Origin: Oscillospiraceae bacterium
GTDB taxonomy: Bacteria; Bacillota; Clostridia; Oscillospirales; Ruminococcaceae
DNA: 64,000 nt
NCBI GenBank assembly: GCA_020054675.1
Contig: JAIHAL010000007.1
Location: forward strand, 1 to 64,000
Direction of reading: 5' to 3'
Below the pieces are notes generated by a model. That model ran no database searches, was not told the origin of the DNA, and was given only the letters and a program-made list of their open reading frames with translations. Position 1 is the stretch's first letter; every line of letters begins with the position of its first letter. Shown piece by piece: positions 1-7,153 of the stretch. Made by a program: the position numbers and the translations under genes.

Positions 1-266
1 TTGCCGAAAAGCCGGCGGAATAAGACATATAAAATAGGCATTTTTTGCTTCCTTTTTGTTGCCGGACAAAAAGGAAGCAGGGGGGATTCAAAAACATAAA
101 TATATATATAAAATAAGAAGTGGGGGGACGGAGTCCACCCCACTTAAAAGGTAAAAGAACAAAAAACTAACATCTAACTTCTAACAACTAACTACTAAAA
201 GGGCCGGAGTCCCTCCCTCTAAAAAAGTAAAATCATAAAAACTAACGAATAATAACTAAAAACTAA
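1..266. repeat. Mosaic intergenic hairpin element, partial copy, reverse orientation
   Basis: There is no gene here. The stretch holds a self-complementary hairpin at 47-78 (arms GCTTCCTTTTTGT and ACAAAAAGGAAGC), a GC-rich hairpin at 118-145 (arms AAGTGGGG and CCCCACTT), a clean five-heptad module at 166-200 followed by GGG, and a degenerate heptad module from about 234 to 268 that runs into the stop codon of the PspC gene. Positions 1 to about 210 are an almost exact reverse complement of about 2509-2720, so the four-gene operon between them is bracketed by an inverted repeat of roughly 210 bp. The 55-bp palindrome found in other copies is absent. Confidence 0.85.
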
Positions 267-458
267 TTATTGAACATTTGATTCCGTCGGAATTATTATT
301 GCCGCTATGATGTATGCCAAAATACCTGTTCCCGCACAGAAAATAAGCAAAACCCATGCAAGTCTTACCAATGTAGAGTCTATATTAAAATAATTTGCCA
401 AACCTCCGCAAACGCCGCAAATCATCCTGTCCCTGTCGGACCTGTAAAGTCTTTTCAT
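267..458 (-). CDS. PspC-domain small membrane protein
   Basis: This 63-residue protein is essentially one PspC domain. The family signature GVCGGLANYF lies near residues 15-24 and a single hydrophobic segment spans about 33-57. PspC proteins sense or respond to membrane stress in bacteria; in Firmicutes short PspC proteins commonly sit with DUF4097 and PadR genes. The start codon overlaps the stop of the upstream DUF4097 gene (ATGA), so translation is probably coupled, and it is the last gene of a four-gene operon. Its stop codon lies at the very edge of an intergenic repeat element. The family call is firm; the exact role is inferred. Confidence 0.9.
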   Translation of the reverse strand: MKRLYRSDRDRMICGVCGGLANYFNIDSTLVRLAWVLLIFCAGTGILAYIIAAIIIPTESNVQ

Positions 459-1336
459 GCCAATCCCTCTTTCCCTTTATTTTGATTTATTTGAATGTTT
501 ATCTCGCCTACTCCTCCGTCTATATCAAAGCTGTTTTTTGCAAAATCGGTATGCTTTCTTTCATATTCTTCGCCGTTTACCGTAATTTTGCCTACACCCT
601 TGTCTATGTCCAAATTATAGTCGTCAATGTCACCGTCAATATTTATCTTTAATGAGCCAACTCCGGCATTGATTTTATTATTGCCGGTAATAGTTCCTCC
701 GATTATTATTTCACCGACTCCGCAATCCAAATTCATATCGTTCAGCTTGCCGTTTACAATTTCAAGCCTTCCTGCTCCGGCGCTTATATTTATTTTATCA
801 GCCTGCAAATTTTTTGCAAGTATATCGCCTGCACCCATTTCAAGTGAGACATTTTTTGCGCTAACCCCGGACAAATCGCTTTTTCCTGCACCTATGGAAT
901 AAGAAAATTCATCTGCGGCAAAACCCTGCGGCACAGTTATGGTTATTTCAGGATAATTATTATCGCTGCCCCAATTAAAAAGCCTATGGTTTTTCTTTTG
1001 TTTTATTATTAAAGTATCTCCGCTGACTTCAAGTTTTTCAAAAGAATTTTTTCTTACATTTTCAGCTTTAAATGAAAAATTATCGCCTTCCAAAAAGTTA
1101 ACCTTTCCATAGGAAATTGAAATATCAAGCGATTTTATATCTCCCTCAAAGGTTTTTTCCACATTTTCCGTTTCATATGAATAATCCCTGTCAAAATTAA
1201 AATTCCAGTTCCAATCCCAACTGCGGTTTCTTACCATATCCCAGCCGCCGAAGCCGCTGAATATTATCAGCGCAAGAATTCCAAGCCCAAGGCATGCCGC
1301 CGCAATCGTACCCATAACCCTATAAAATTTCCACAT
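455..1336 (-). CDS. DUF4097-type membrane-anchored beta-repeat protein
   Basis: The protein has 293 residues. A transmembrane segment lies at about 9-29, followed by an aromatic and charged linker and then, from about residue 130, repeated short strands punctuated by GAG and GVG turns (for example GAGKSDLSG, GAGDILAKN, GVGEIIIGG, GVGSLKINI). That pattern is typical of the DUF4097/DUF4098 beta-solenoid-like domain and suggests an extracytoplasmic structure. The start is supported by GGAGGG upstream of ATG. It lies between DUF1700 and PspC genes in a PadR-controlled operon, an arrangement common in Firmicutes and thought to serve envelope stress. No enzymatic residues are evident. Confidence 0.85.
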   Translation of the reverse strand: MWKFYRVMGTIAAACLGLGILALIIFSGFGGWDMVRNRSWDWNWNFNFDRDYSYETENVEKTFEGDIKSLDISISYGKVNFLEGDNFSFKAENVRKNSFEKLEVSGDTLIIKQKKNHRLFNWGSDNNYPEITITVPQGFAADEFSYSIGAGKSDLSGVSAKNVSLEMGAGDILAKNLQADKINISAGAGRLEIVNGKLNDMNLDCGVGEIIIGGTITGNNKINAGVGSLKINIDGDIDDYNLDIDKGVGKITVNGEEYERKHTDFAKNSFDIDGGVGEINIQINQNKGKEGLA

Positions 1337-1351
1337 AAGCCATCCCTCCTC

Positions 1352-2008
1352 TTAATACGCCACTTTTTTTCTGTGAAAAGGTTTTGAAATAAGGTTTACA
1401 AGTCCTCTGAAAAGCGGCGGGAAAACATTCGCACAAAGCCATACAAAAGGAATTATCAAAAGCACTCCCACCGCAAGCATTATAAGGCCTATCCCTCCGG
1501 CAAGAAGTCCCATAATCTGTCCGGAGCACAAAAGACCTATTCCCATAACAACAGCGGCAATTCCTCCGGCTATAAGTCCCACAACAACCCCTCCGCAAAG
1601 AGCAAAAAATCCTATAAGCAAGCCAAAAAGTCCCGCTACAAGCCCTAAAATTACTCCTGCCAAAGGAACAAGCAGCGGCGAAAAAATGATTGCCAAAAGT
1701 ATAATTATTAAAATTTTTGTATTTTCATTCCTTTTTGGCTTTTCCTCAAAATTTTTGCCGCCATTTCCTGCATATCCGGGAGATGCAGGAACATATTTGC
1801 TTGAAGCCGCACCTCCCTCATTTATTTCGCTTATAATTTTTTCCGCAAGGCTTTTAGGGTCGCCAAGCTCCTCAATAACATTCTGCTCGTTTTCCGCCCC
1901 TGCATCTTCAAAAAATTCCTGATAATACTTTATTGCACCGTCGCGCTCCTCTGCGGAAAGAGAAGCAAGATGCGCTTTAAGCTCCGCCAAATATTCGTTT
2001 TTGGTCAT
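1352..2008 (-). CDS. DUF1700-family membrane protein
   Basis: The protein has 218 residues. An N-terminal helical cytosolic region (about 1-60) holds the family pattern of a short helix, LSAEERDGAIKYYQEFFED and an ELGDPKSLA segment. A low-complexity linker follows, then several Gly/Leu/Ile-rich transmembrane segments from about 98 to 205 and a basic C-terminus. DUF1700 proteins are nearly always encoded directly after a PadR regulator, as here, where the start overlaps the PadR stop codon. They are presumed partner or target proteins of the regulator. The function is unknown beyond that association. Confidence 0.87.
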   Translation of the reverse strand: MTKNEYLAELKAHLASLSAEERDGAIKYYQEFFEDAGAENEQNVIEELGDPKSLAEKIISEINEGGAASSKYVPASPGYAGNGGKNFEEKPKRNENTKILIIILLAIIFSPLLVPLAGVILGLVAGLFGLLIGFFALCGGVVVGLIAGGIAAVVMGIGLLCSGQIMGLLAGGIGLIMLAVGVLLIIPFVWLCANVFPPLFRGLVNLISKPFHRKKVAY

Positions 2009-2322
2009 ATGCTTATCCCCATTCCCATCACCTTATCTATTTTCTTTTTGTATTCAAGCCATTCCTGCCTGTAAAGGTTAAGCTGGGCATTCCCCTTTGC
2101 TGTAACGCGGTAATATCTCCTGTTTCTGCCCATATACTCCATATCATACGTTTCAAGGCATTCATCTTTTTGAAGCCGCCTAAGCACAGGATAAAGCGTT
2201 GATTCCGACATATCCATGGCTTCTCTGAGTTCCTGCGTTATCTTATAGCCATAGGTGTCCTCCCTTGAAACTATTGCCAATACAAGTGCGTCGAGGAGTC
2301 CTGCACTTACCGGAAACGACAT
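2005..2322 (-). CDS. PadR-family transcriptional regulator
   Basis: This 105-residue protein is a compact PadR winged helix. Residues about 5-75 form the DNA-binding domain, with the typical motifs DALVLAIVSREDTYGYKITQ and SESTLYPVLRRLQ, then a short dimerising helix ending the protein. It is the first gene of the operon PadR-DUF1700-DUF4097-PspC and probably represses it. AAGGAG sits well placed before ATG. A strong promoter with a perfect inverted repeat over its -10 box lies just upstream (2382-2410), which would fit autoregulation. The ligand cannot be told from sequence. Confidence 0.93.
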   Translation of the reverse strand: MSFPVSAGLLDALVLAIVSREDTYGYKITQELREAMDMSESTLYPVLRRLQKDECLETYDMEYMGRNRRYYRVTAKGNAQLNLYRQEWLEYKKKIDKVMGMGISI

Positions 2323-2378
2323 CTTTTCAACTCCTTTTACAAATATTATTATACAAACCCTAACATTGTTTTGTTTTC

Positions 2379-2410
2379 TATATTATATTCCGTATAATAT
2401 AATTTGTCAA
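2379..2410 (-). promoter_or_regulatory. Sigma-A promoter and candidate PadR operator
   Basis: On the minus strand TTGACA (2405-2410) and TATAAT (2382-2387) are separated by exactly 17 bp. A perfect 8-bp inverted repeat, TATATTAT at 2379-2386 and ATAATATA at 2394-2401, covers the -10 box. Its position suits a repressor site for the PadR gene just downstream. The arms are pure A/T, so chance cannot be excluded for the operator; the promoter itself is convincing. Confidence 0.75.
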
Positions 2411-2418
2411 TAGGTATT

Positions 2419-2445
2419 GCAAAAAAATCTTCCAGATTTTTTTGC
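2419..2445. other. Perfect A/T-rich palindrome
   Basis: GCAAAAAAATCT and AGATTTTTTTGC are 12-nt complementary arms around a 3-nt loop, directly upstream of the PadR promoter. It could be a weak bidirectional terminator separating the operon from the repeat element beyond it. Confidence 0.5.
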
Positions 2446-2478
2446 GAAAAATTTTCAATAAAAGAGAATGTATCAACA

Positions 2479-2720
2479 ACTAGCTTCTAATAACTATTTC
2501 CTAATAACTATTGGGGGACTCCGTCCTTTTAGTAGTTAGTTGTTAGAAGTTAGACGTTAGTTTTTGTTCTTTTACTTTTTTAGTGGGGTGACTCCGTCCC
2601 CCCACTTCTTATTTTTTTATATACTTATGTTTTTGAATCCCCCCTGCTTCCTTTTTGTCCGGCAACAAAAAGGAAGCAAAAAATGCCTATTTTATATGTC
2701 TTATTCCGCCGGCTTTTCCA
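2479..2720 (+). repeat. Mosaic intergenic hairpin element, partial copy, forward orientation
   Basis: Two five-heptad modules in opposite orientation lie at 2479-2513 (ACTAATA-like units) and 2527-2561 (AGTTAGT-like units), separated by 13 nt. They are followed by a GC-rich hairpin at about 2582-2606 and a covarying hairpin at 2646-2677 (arms GCTTCCTTTTTGT and ACAAAAAGGAAGC). From about 2509 onward it is the inverted partner of 1-210. A short conserved tail follows the hairpin (about 2678-2719) and resembles 21021-21059. No gene is seen; the short open frame across this stretch is repeat sequence. Confidence 0.85.
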
Positions 2721-2749
2721 CGTCTTACTCAGTTAAAGACAAAAAAGAA

Positions 2750-3109
2750 TAGTACTTAAGAACCTTGGAAAGCACCTTATTTTGCTTGATAAGAAAAGAC
2801 TTTCCGCTAATAAGGTTGCTAAGGCAAATTTAGAAAAAGACCTGCTTTTCGTCGTAAAATTGGAGTGGTGAGCACCAAGACGAAAAGCAGGTCAACAGTA
2901 ACAAGCCGTCATTCGCCGAGCAGGACGCAAGCGAATGCGTGGCGTCCGTTGCCGGCGAATAGGCGGATGTAGACGCATAAATTAGGCGCTTTTTGGTGAC
3001 TTTTTGTCGCCGGACAAAAAGTCACTGGGGGTTGCTTGATAACTTTATTTGCTTTTATAGTAAATGAAGGGGGCAAAGCCCCCTTCAAAACAAAGCAAGA
3101 CAATAAAAA
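2750..3109 (-). repeat. Mosaic intergenic hairpin element, reverse orientation
   Basis: Reading the minus strand away from rfbD, the order is: GC hairpin 3066-3086 (GAAGGGGGC and GCCCCCTTC), covarying hairpin 2996-3025 (GTGACTTTTTGTC and GACAAAAAGTCAC), GC-rich hairpin about 2919-2950 (GGACGC and GCGTCC arms), a conserved ACGGCTTGTT block at about 2902-2911, the 55-bp palindrome 2839-2893, and a degenerate AT-rich hairpin region at about 2760-2830. The same order appears on the plus strand at 20931-21350. The first hairpin may also terminate the rfb operon, although its U tract is poor. No gene is supported here. Confidence 0.85.
2839..2893 (-). repeat. 55-bp imperfect palindrome, copy 1
   Basis: The arms GACCTGCTTTTCGT and ACGAAAAGCAGGTC enclose a non-palindromic core containing GGTGAGCACC. 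The core orientation is opposite to that of the other three copies (21243-21297, 24573-24627, 45618-45672). All four have the same 55-bp length. Confidence 0.9.
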
Positions 3110-3946
3110 CTAATGATTTAAAAATCTTTTAAGAGCATCCTGCCAGTGAGGAAGCTCAGAAAAACCATTTTCAAGAAGCTTTTTCTTTGAAAGCCTTGAA
3201 TTCATAGGCCTTGTAGCCGGAGCCGGATATTCAGATGACGGAATCGGAATTGCCTTTACGGAAATTCCGGAAAGCTTAAAAATTTCACAAGCAAATTCAT
3301 ACCATGAGCAAAAACCCGAATTTGTAGCATGATAAATCCCGAATCGGTCTGAATTTAACATTTCAAAAATAGTCTTTGCAAGGTCTTTGGTATAGGTGGG
3401 ACTTCCCACTTGGTCGCATACTATGGAAATCTCATCCTTTTCGCGCCCAAGTTTAAGCATGGTCTTTACAAAATTACCCCCGTTTTCCCCAAAAACCCAT
3501 GATGTTCTCACTATAAAATACCTTTCAAGGTTTTTTACCACGGCATTTTCACCGCAAAGCTTTGTCTGCCCGTACCAATTAAGAGGTGACGGCTGGGCGG
3601 TTTCTTCAATTTCATGCTCACCCGGCTCATTATAAACGTAATCTGTGGAAATGTAAATCATTCCCGCTCCGCACTCTTTGCAGGCAAGCACTATGTTTTC
3701 CGTTCCTGTCGAATTGACGGCTCTGCAAAGCTCCCTTTCGGTTTCCGCTTTGTCAACCGCAGTATAGGCGGCACAGTGCACCACCCAATCCGGTTTTTTT
3801 TGCGCCAAAAAATCCATGCAGGCATTTTTGTCAGTTATATCAAGCTTTGGAAGGTCCGCTCCCTCGGCATCTATGCCATTTGAAAGCAAAAGCTCCAGCA
3901 CATCGCTCCCAAGCTGGCCTTCGGAGCCGGTCACAACAACGCGCAT
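3110..3946 (-). CDS. rfbD: dTDP-4-dehydrorhamnose reductase
   Basis: The protein has 278 residues, normal for the family. It catalyses the last step of dTDP-L-rhamnose synthesis, NAD(P)H-dependent reduction of dTDP-4-keto-L-rhamnose. An N-terminal Rossmann motif GSEGQLG is at residues about 7-13, and the SDR catalytic pair appears as YGQTK near residue 127, with a conserved STDYVY just before it. The start overlaps the stop of rfbB by one base (TAATG). It closes the rfbA-rfbC-rfbB-rfbD operon. The stop codon lies in a TTAGTTTTT string at the edge of a repeat element. Confidence 0.96.
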   Translation of the reverse strand: MRVVVTGSEGQLGSDVLELLLSNGIDAEGADLPKLDITDKNACMDFLAQKKPDWVVHCAAYTAVDKAETERELCRAVNSTGTENIVLACKECGAGMIYISTDYVYNEPGEHEIEETAQPSPLNWYGQTKLCGENAVVKNLERYFIVRTSWVFGENGGNFVKTMLKLGREKDEISIVCDQVGSPTYTKDLAKTIFEMLNSDRFGIYHATNSGFCSWYEFACEIFKLSGISVKAIPIPSSEYPAPATRPMNSRLSKKKLLENGFSELPHWQDALKRFLNH

Positions 3947-4965
3947 TATCCCCTGCCTCCGTACATTTTTTCGTAGTAATTTTTATACTCTCCGTCAGTT
4001 ATGTTTTTAAGCCAATCCATATTGTTAAGATACCATTCTATCGTTGTTTTTATTCCGGAATCAAAATCATAAACAGCATTCCATCCAAGCTCATTTTGGA
4101 TTTTTGACGGATTTATTGCATACCTCAAATCATGCCCCGGCCTGTCGGAAACAAATGAAATAAGTTCCTCCGGCTTGCCCATTTCCCTTAAAACGGTTCT
4201 TACGACTTCAAGGTTTGTCCTTTCGTTGTGCCCGCCGACATTGTAAACCTCCCCTGCTTTTCCTTTATGGAGTATAAGGTCCACCGCGGAGCAATGGTCA
4301 TCCACATGGAGCCAATCGCGGACATTCTCGCCTTTTCCGTAAACGGGAACGGATTTGCCCTCATATGCCCTTGAAATGATAAGCGGAATGAATTTTTCCG
4401 GAAACTGAAATGGGCCGTAATTGTTTGAACAGCGTGAAATCGTTGCTTCAAGCCCAAACGTCCTGTGATAAGCAAGCACAAGTAAATCCGCCGAAGCCTT
4501 TGATGCCGAATACGGCGATGAAGCTTTCAGCGGAGTATTCTCCGTAAAAAACAAATCCTTTCTGTCAAGCGGCAAATCCCCGTACACTTCATCGGTCGAA
4601 ACCTGATGAAACCGGCAGGAATATTTGCGGCAGGCATCCATAAGCACTCCGGTGCCGAGGATATTTGTTTTAAGAAAAACCTGCGGGTCGGAAATGGAAC
4701 GGTCCACATGGCTTTCCGCCGCAAAATTTACAACCGCGTCAAACCTTTCCCTCCCAAAGAGCCCATCCATTTTTTCTGCATCCGCTATATCGCCTTTTTC
4801 AAAGGAAAAATTGGGATTTTCAAAAGCCTCTTTAAGGTTTTCAAGATTTCCCGCATAAGTAAGCTTGTCAAGACAGACTATTTTATATGCCGGATGCTTT
4901 TTTAGCATGTAATAAATAAAATTGCTTCCGATGAATCCGGCGCCGCCGGTAACAAGAATTTTCAT
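3946..4965 (-). CDS. rfbB: dTDP-glucose 4,6-dehydratase
   Basis: This 339-residue extended SDR enzyme makes dTDP-4-keto-6-deoxyglucose from dTDP-glucose. It shows the NAD-binding motif GGAGFIGSNF at residues 7-16, STDEVYGDL (about 123-131) carrying the conserved Thr-Asp-Glu residues, and the catalytic YSASK near 152. Length and motifs match RmlB. AAAGG precedes the ATG. It sits in the standard rhamnose operon, between rfbC and rfbD. Confidence 0.97.
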   Translation of the reverse strand: MKILVTGGAGFIGSNFIYYMLKKHPAYKIVCLDKLTYAGNLENLKEAFENPNFSFEKGDIADAEKMDGLFGRERFDAVVNFAAESHVDRSISDPQVFLKTNILGTGVLMDACRKYSCRFHQVSTDEVYGDLPLDRKDLFFTENTPLKASSPYSASKASADLLVLAYHRTFGLEATISRCSNNYGPFQFPEKFIPLIISRAYEGKSVPVYGKGENVRDWLHVDDHCSAVDLILHKGKAGEVYNVGGHNERTNLEVVRTVLREMGKPEELISFVSDRPGHDLRYAINPSKIQNELGWNAVYDFDSGIKTTIEWYLNNMDWLKNITDGEYKNYYEKMYGGRG

Positions 4966-4983
4966 TTTCTTTTTCCTTTCGCC

Positions 4984-5544
4984 TTAAAAATCTTCGCCGA
5001 ATCTAAAATAAATTTCATTGCCGATAGGCGAGGCATTTATATCCTTCGGCGAAAGCACAGGGTCGGATGTTCCCCATTCTATGCCTATTGCGGCATCATT
5101 CCACGCAATGGACATATCAAATTCCGGCGCATACGGCCTGTCCACCTTATACTGCACCTCAACATCGTCGGTAAGGGTAAGAAAGCCGTGCGCAAAGCCT
5201 CTTGGAATGTAGAGCATAAGCTTGTTTTCGGCGCTGAGTTCCACAGCCGTCCATTTCAGGTATTGCGGCGAGCCTGCCCTTATATCCACAGCCACGTCAA
5301 AAATGCTGCCCCTTGTGCACCTTACAAGCTTTGATTGCGCGTAAGGGTTTTTTTGAAAATGCAAACCCCTAAGCACTCCCTTTTTTGCGGAATAGGAGTG
5401 GTTGTCCTGAACAAACGCGGCATTTATTCCAAGCCGACGGAATTTTTCATCGTTGTATGTTTCCATGAACCAGCCCCTGCCATCATTAAAAACCTGAGGT
5501 TCTATAATGAAAACATCATCCAGTCCCGTTGGTATCTTTTTCAT
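4984..5544 (-). CDS. rfbC: dTDP-4-dehydrorhamnose 3,5-epimerase
   Basis: This cupin-fold epimerase is 186 residues long with the start chosen at the ATG that follows GGAGG with a 5-nt spacer (5544), rather than the ATG four codons upstream. The family block VQDNHSYSAKKGVLRGLHFQ includes the catalytic His, and the C-terminal part keeps the conserved IPRGFAHGF. It epimerises dTDP-4-keto-6-deoxyglucose at C3 and C5. Second gene of rfbACBD. Confidence 0.96.
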   Translation of the reverse strand: MKKIPTGLDDVFIIEPQVFNDGRGWFMETYNDEKFRRLGINAAFVQDNHSYSAKKGVLRGLHFQKNPYAQSKLVRCTRGSIFDVAVDIRAGSPQYLKWTAVELSAENKLMLYIPRGFAHGFLTLTDDVEVQYKVDRPYAPEFDMSIAWNDAAIGIEWGTSDPVLSPKDINASPIGNEIYFRFGEDF

Positions 5545-5558
5545 AGCGTCCTCCAAAA

Positions 5559-6443
5559 TCAGTAGTGGATTTTTTTCTCCAAAACGTTTTTAAGATGTGC
5601 CCCATAAGTTGAGCCGCCGTATTTTTTTACGGCAGATTCAAGCCTTTCGCGGCTTATCCAGCCTGAATTGTAGGCTATTTCTTCAAGCGCGGCAATTTTT
5701 ATGCCCTGTCTTTTTTCAATAATTGAAACAAACTGCCCCGCATCGTAAAGGCTGTCAACCGTTCCCGTATCAAGCCATGCATATCCCCTGCCGAGCAGTT
5801 CGACATCAAGCCTGCCCTCTTCAAGGTAAATCCTGTTGAGGTCGGTTATTTCAAGCTCTCCTCTTTTTGACGGGGCAAGGCTTTTTGCATATTCGCACAC
5901 CTTGTTGTCATAAAAATAAAGTCCCGTTGCGGCATAGTTTGATTTCGGATTTTGCGGCTTTTCCTCAATTGAAATCACTTTTCCGTTTTCGTCAAATTCA
6001 ACTACCCCAAACCTTTTAGGGTCCTCGACATAATAGCCGAAAATTGTTGCCCTGTTCTCTTTTGCGGCGGCTTTTTTAAGAAGCGAAACAAATCCGTTTC
6101 CATAAAAAATATTGTCGCCAAGCACCATTGCCGCCCTGTCCCCCGCCAAAAAATCCTCTCCGATTATAAATGCCTGCGCAAGCCCGTCCGGAGATGGCTG
6201 CTCCTTATACGAAAGCCTTATGCCGTAATCTCCCCCGTCGCCAAGCAAGCGTTTGAAGTTCGGCAAATCGTGCGGAGTTGAAATTATAAGTATATCCCTT
6301 ATTCCCGCAAGCATAAGAGTTGAAAGCGGATAATATATCATCGGCTTATCATATATCGGCAAAAGCTGCTTGCTCATTGCAAGGGTAAGCGGGTAAAGCC
6401 TCGTTCCCGACCCTCCGGCAAGAATTATTCCCTTTATTCCCAT
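5559..6443 (-). CDS. rfbA: Glucose-1-phosphate thymidylyltransferase
   Basis: The 294-residue nucleotidyltransferase makes dTDP-glucose from dTTP and glucose-1-phosphate. The signature [11 protein letters not shown] is at residues about 10-20, with the metal-binding VLGDNIFYG near 108-116 and EEKPQNPKS near 160. It is the first gene of the rhamnose operon, with AAGGTG before the ATG and an extended -10 promoter upstream. The pathway implies a rhamnose-containing cell-wall polymer; no dedicated rhamnosyltransferase is seen beside it. Confidence 0.97.
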   Translation of the reverse strand: MGIKGIILAGGSGTRLYPLTLAMSKQLLPIYDKPMIYYPLSTLMLAGIRDILIISTPHDLPNFKRLLGDGGDYGIRLSYKEQPSPDGLAQAFIIGEDFLAGDRAAMVLGDNIFYGNGFVSLLKKAAAKENRATIFGYYVEDPKRFGVVEFDENGKVISIEEKPQNPKSNYAATGLYFYDNKVCEYAKSLAPSKRGELEITDLNRIYLEEGRLDVELLGRGYAWLDTGTVDSLYDAGQFVSIIEKRQGIKIAALEEIAYNSGWISRERLESAVKKYGGSTYGAHLKNVLEKKIHY

Positions 6444-6463
6444 AACGCACCTTTTTTATTTTT

Positions 6464-6472
6464 ATTATATCA
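6464..6472 (-). promoter_or_regulatory. Extended -10 promoter for rfbACBD
   Basis: On the minus strand TGATATAAT forms an extended -10 element (TATAAT at 6464-6469), about 20 nt upstream of the rfbA start. No good -35 box is visible, as is usual for extended -10 promoters. Confidence 0.6.
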
Positions 6473-6521
6473 CGGCAAAGAGGAAAAATAAAGTGCGGAT
6501 TTCTTTAACGCACGCAAATTA

Positions 6522-6549
6522 AAAAAGTGGCGGAATCGCCACTTTTTTT
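6522..6549. terminator. Intrinsic terminator
   Basis: AAAAAGTGGCG and CGCCACTTTTT are paired around GAAT, flanked by A and T runs on both sides, so it can work in both directions. It starts within the stop codon of the 49-residue gene and ends the LtaS-like / thioesterase / small-protein transcript. Confidence 0.85.
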
Positions 6550-6697
6550 ACAAATCATCCGCATCCTGAACAGGCTTTTCCGCCGAGTTTAAAGGAACTC
6601 CGGTATAGCTGCCGTCAGGGTCGCTTCTTGATGCTTTTGTTTTAAAAGCATCTTTTTTGTTTTTTGATGCCTTTTGCTGATTCTTTTTTTCAGGCAT
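6548..6697 (-). CDS. Small hydrophilic protein, 49 residues
   Basis: A short reading frame with AAGGAG seven bases before ATG encodes a very basic N-terminal half rich in Lys, Gln and Ala, followed by an acidic C-terminal part containing DGSYTGVP and ending in PVQDADDL. There is no signal peptide or membrane segment. Similar short proteins ending with a PVQDADDL-like tail occur in Clostridia as far as I recall, but I cannot assign a function. The good ribosome site, the composition and the terminator directly at the stop codon support a real gene. Confidence 0.7.
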   Translation of the reverse strand: MPEKKNQQKASKNKKDAFKTKASRSDPDGSYTGVPLNSAEKPVQDADDL

Positions 6698-6742
6698 TTA
6701 AAATCAACTCCTTTTGGGGTATTTTCCCCAAAAGGGCAAAAG

Positions 6743-7138
6743 TTATGCGTCAAGCTTTGAATTGGTCTTTTGCTGGAATTTTTCCGCAAGCACCACAAAT
6801 CTCTTGTGGGTTCCCCCGCCTATCTTTCCTTTTTCGTCAAAGGCCTCAACCAAAAATTCAACTTCCCTGCCGTTTGCGGCTTTTATTTCTGCCTTTGCAA
6901 AAACTTCCATCCCAAGCGGCGTTGCGGAGATATGGTCAACGCCGACATAGGTTCCGACCGATGTTTCCCCCTCGTCAAGAAACTGCGAAAGACATTCTGC
7001 GGCGGCATTTTCCATAAGCGCTATCATCATCGGAGTTGCAAAGACCTCCAAATCTCCGCTGCCGACGGTCTTTGCAAGGCATTCCATGGAAACTTCCATG
7101 CTCTTTTCACAAAAAGCCCCTATTTTTACTTCCTTCAT
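6743..7138 (-). CDS. Hot-dog thioesterase, FlK-like family
   Basis: The protein has 131 residues with one hot-dog fold domain. The segments ATPMMIALMENAAAECL (about 36-52) and GTYVGVDHISATPLGMEV (about 62-79) match the family that includes fluoroacetyl-CoA thioesterase FlK and many uncharacterised clostridial thioesterases; the Thr, Glu and His residues in these segments are the likely active site. It would hydrolyse an acyl-CoA, but the substrate is unknown. It lies 15 nt after an LtaS-like gene, with AAAGGA before its ATG. Confidence 0.82.
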   Translation of the reverse strand: MKEVKIGAFCEKSMEVSMECLAKTVGSGDLEVFATPMMIALMENAAAECLSQFLDEGETSVGTYVGVDHISATPLGMEVFAKAEIKAANGREVEFLVEAFDEKGKIGGGTHKRFVVLAEKFQQKTNSKLDA

Positions 7139-7153
7139 AGTTTATCATTCCTT

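Noticed and set aside
1..2720. Composite transposon carrying the PadR operon
   Set aside because: No transposase and no target duplication are seen, and parts of the flanking repeats occur alone elsewhere in the window.
2564..2752. Open frame of 62 codons on the plus strand
   Set aside because: It is repeat-element sequence with no ribosome site; similar short frames appear in other copies (45460-45693) only because the element is conserved.
2909..3103. Open frame of 64 codons on the minus strand
   Set aside because: It crosses several hairpins of the intergenic element and has no ribosome site or protein-like composition.
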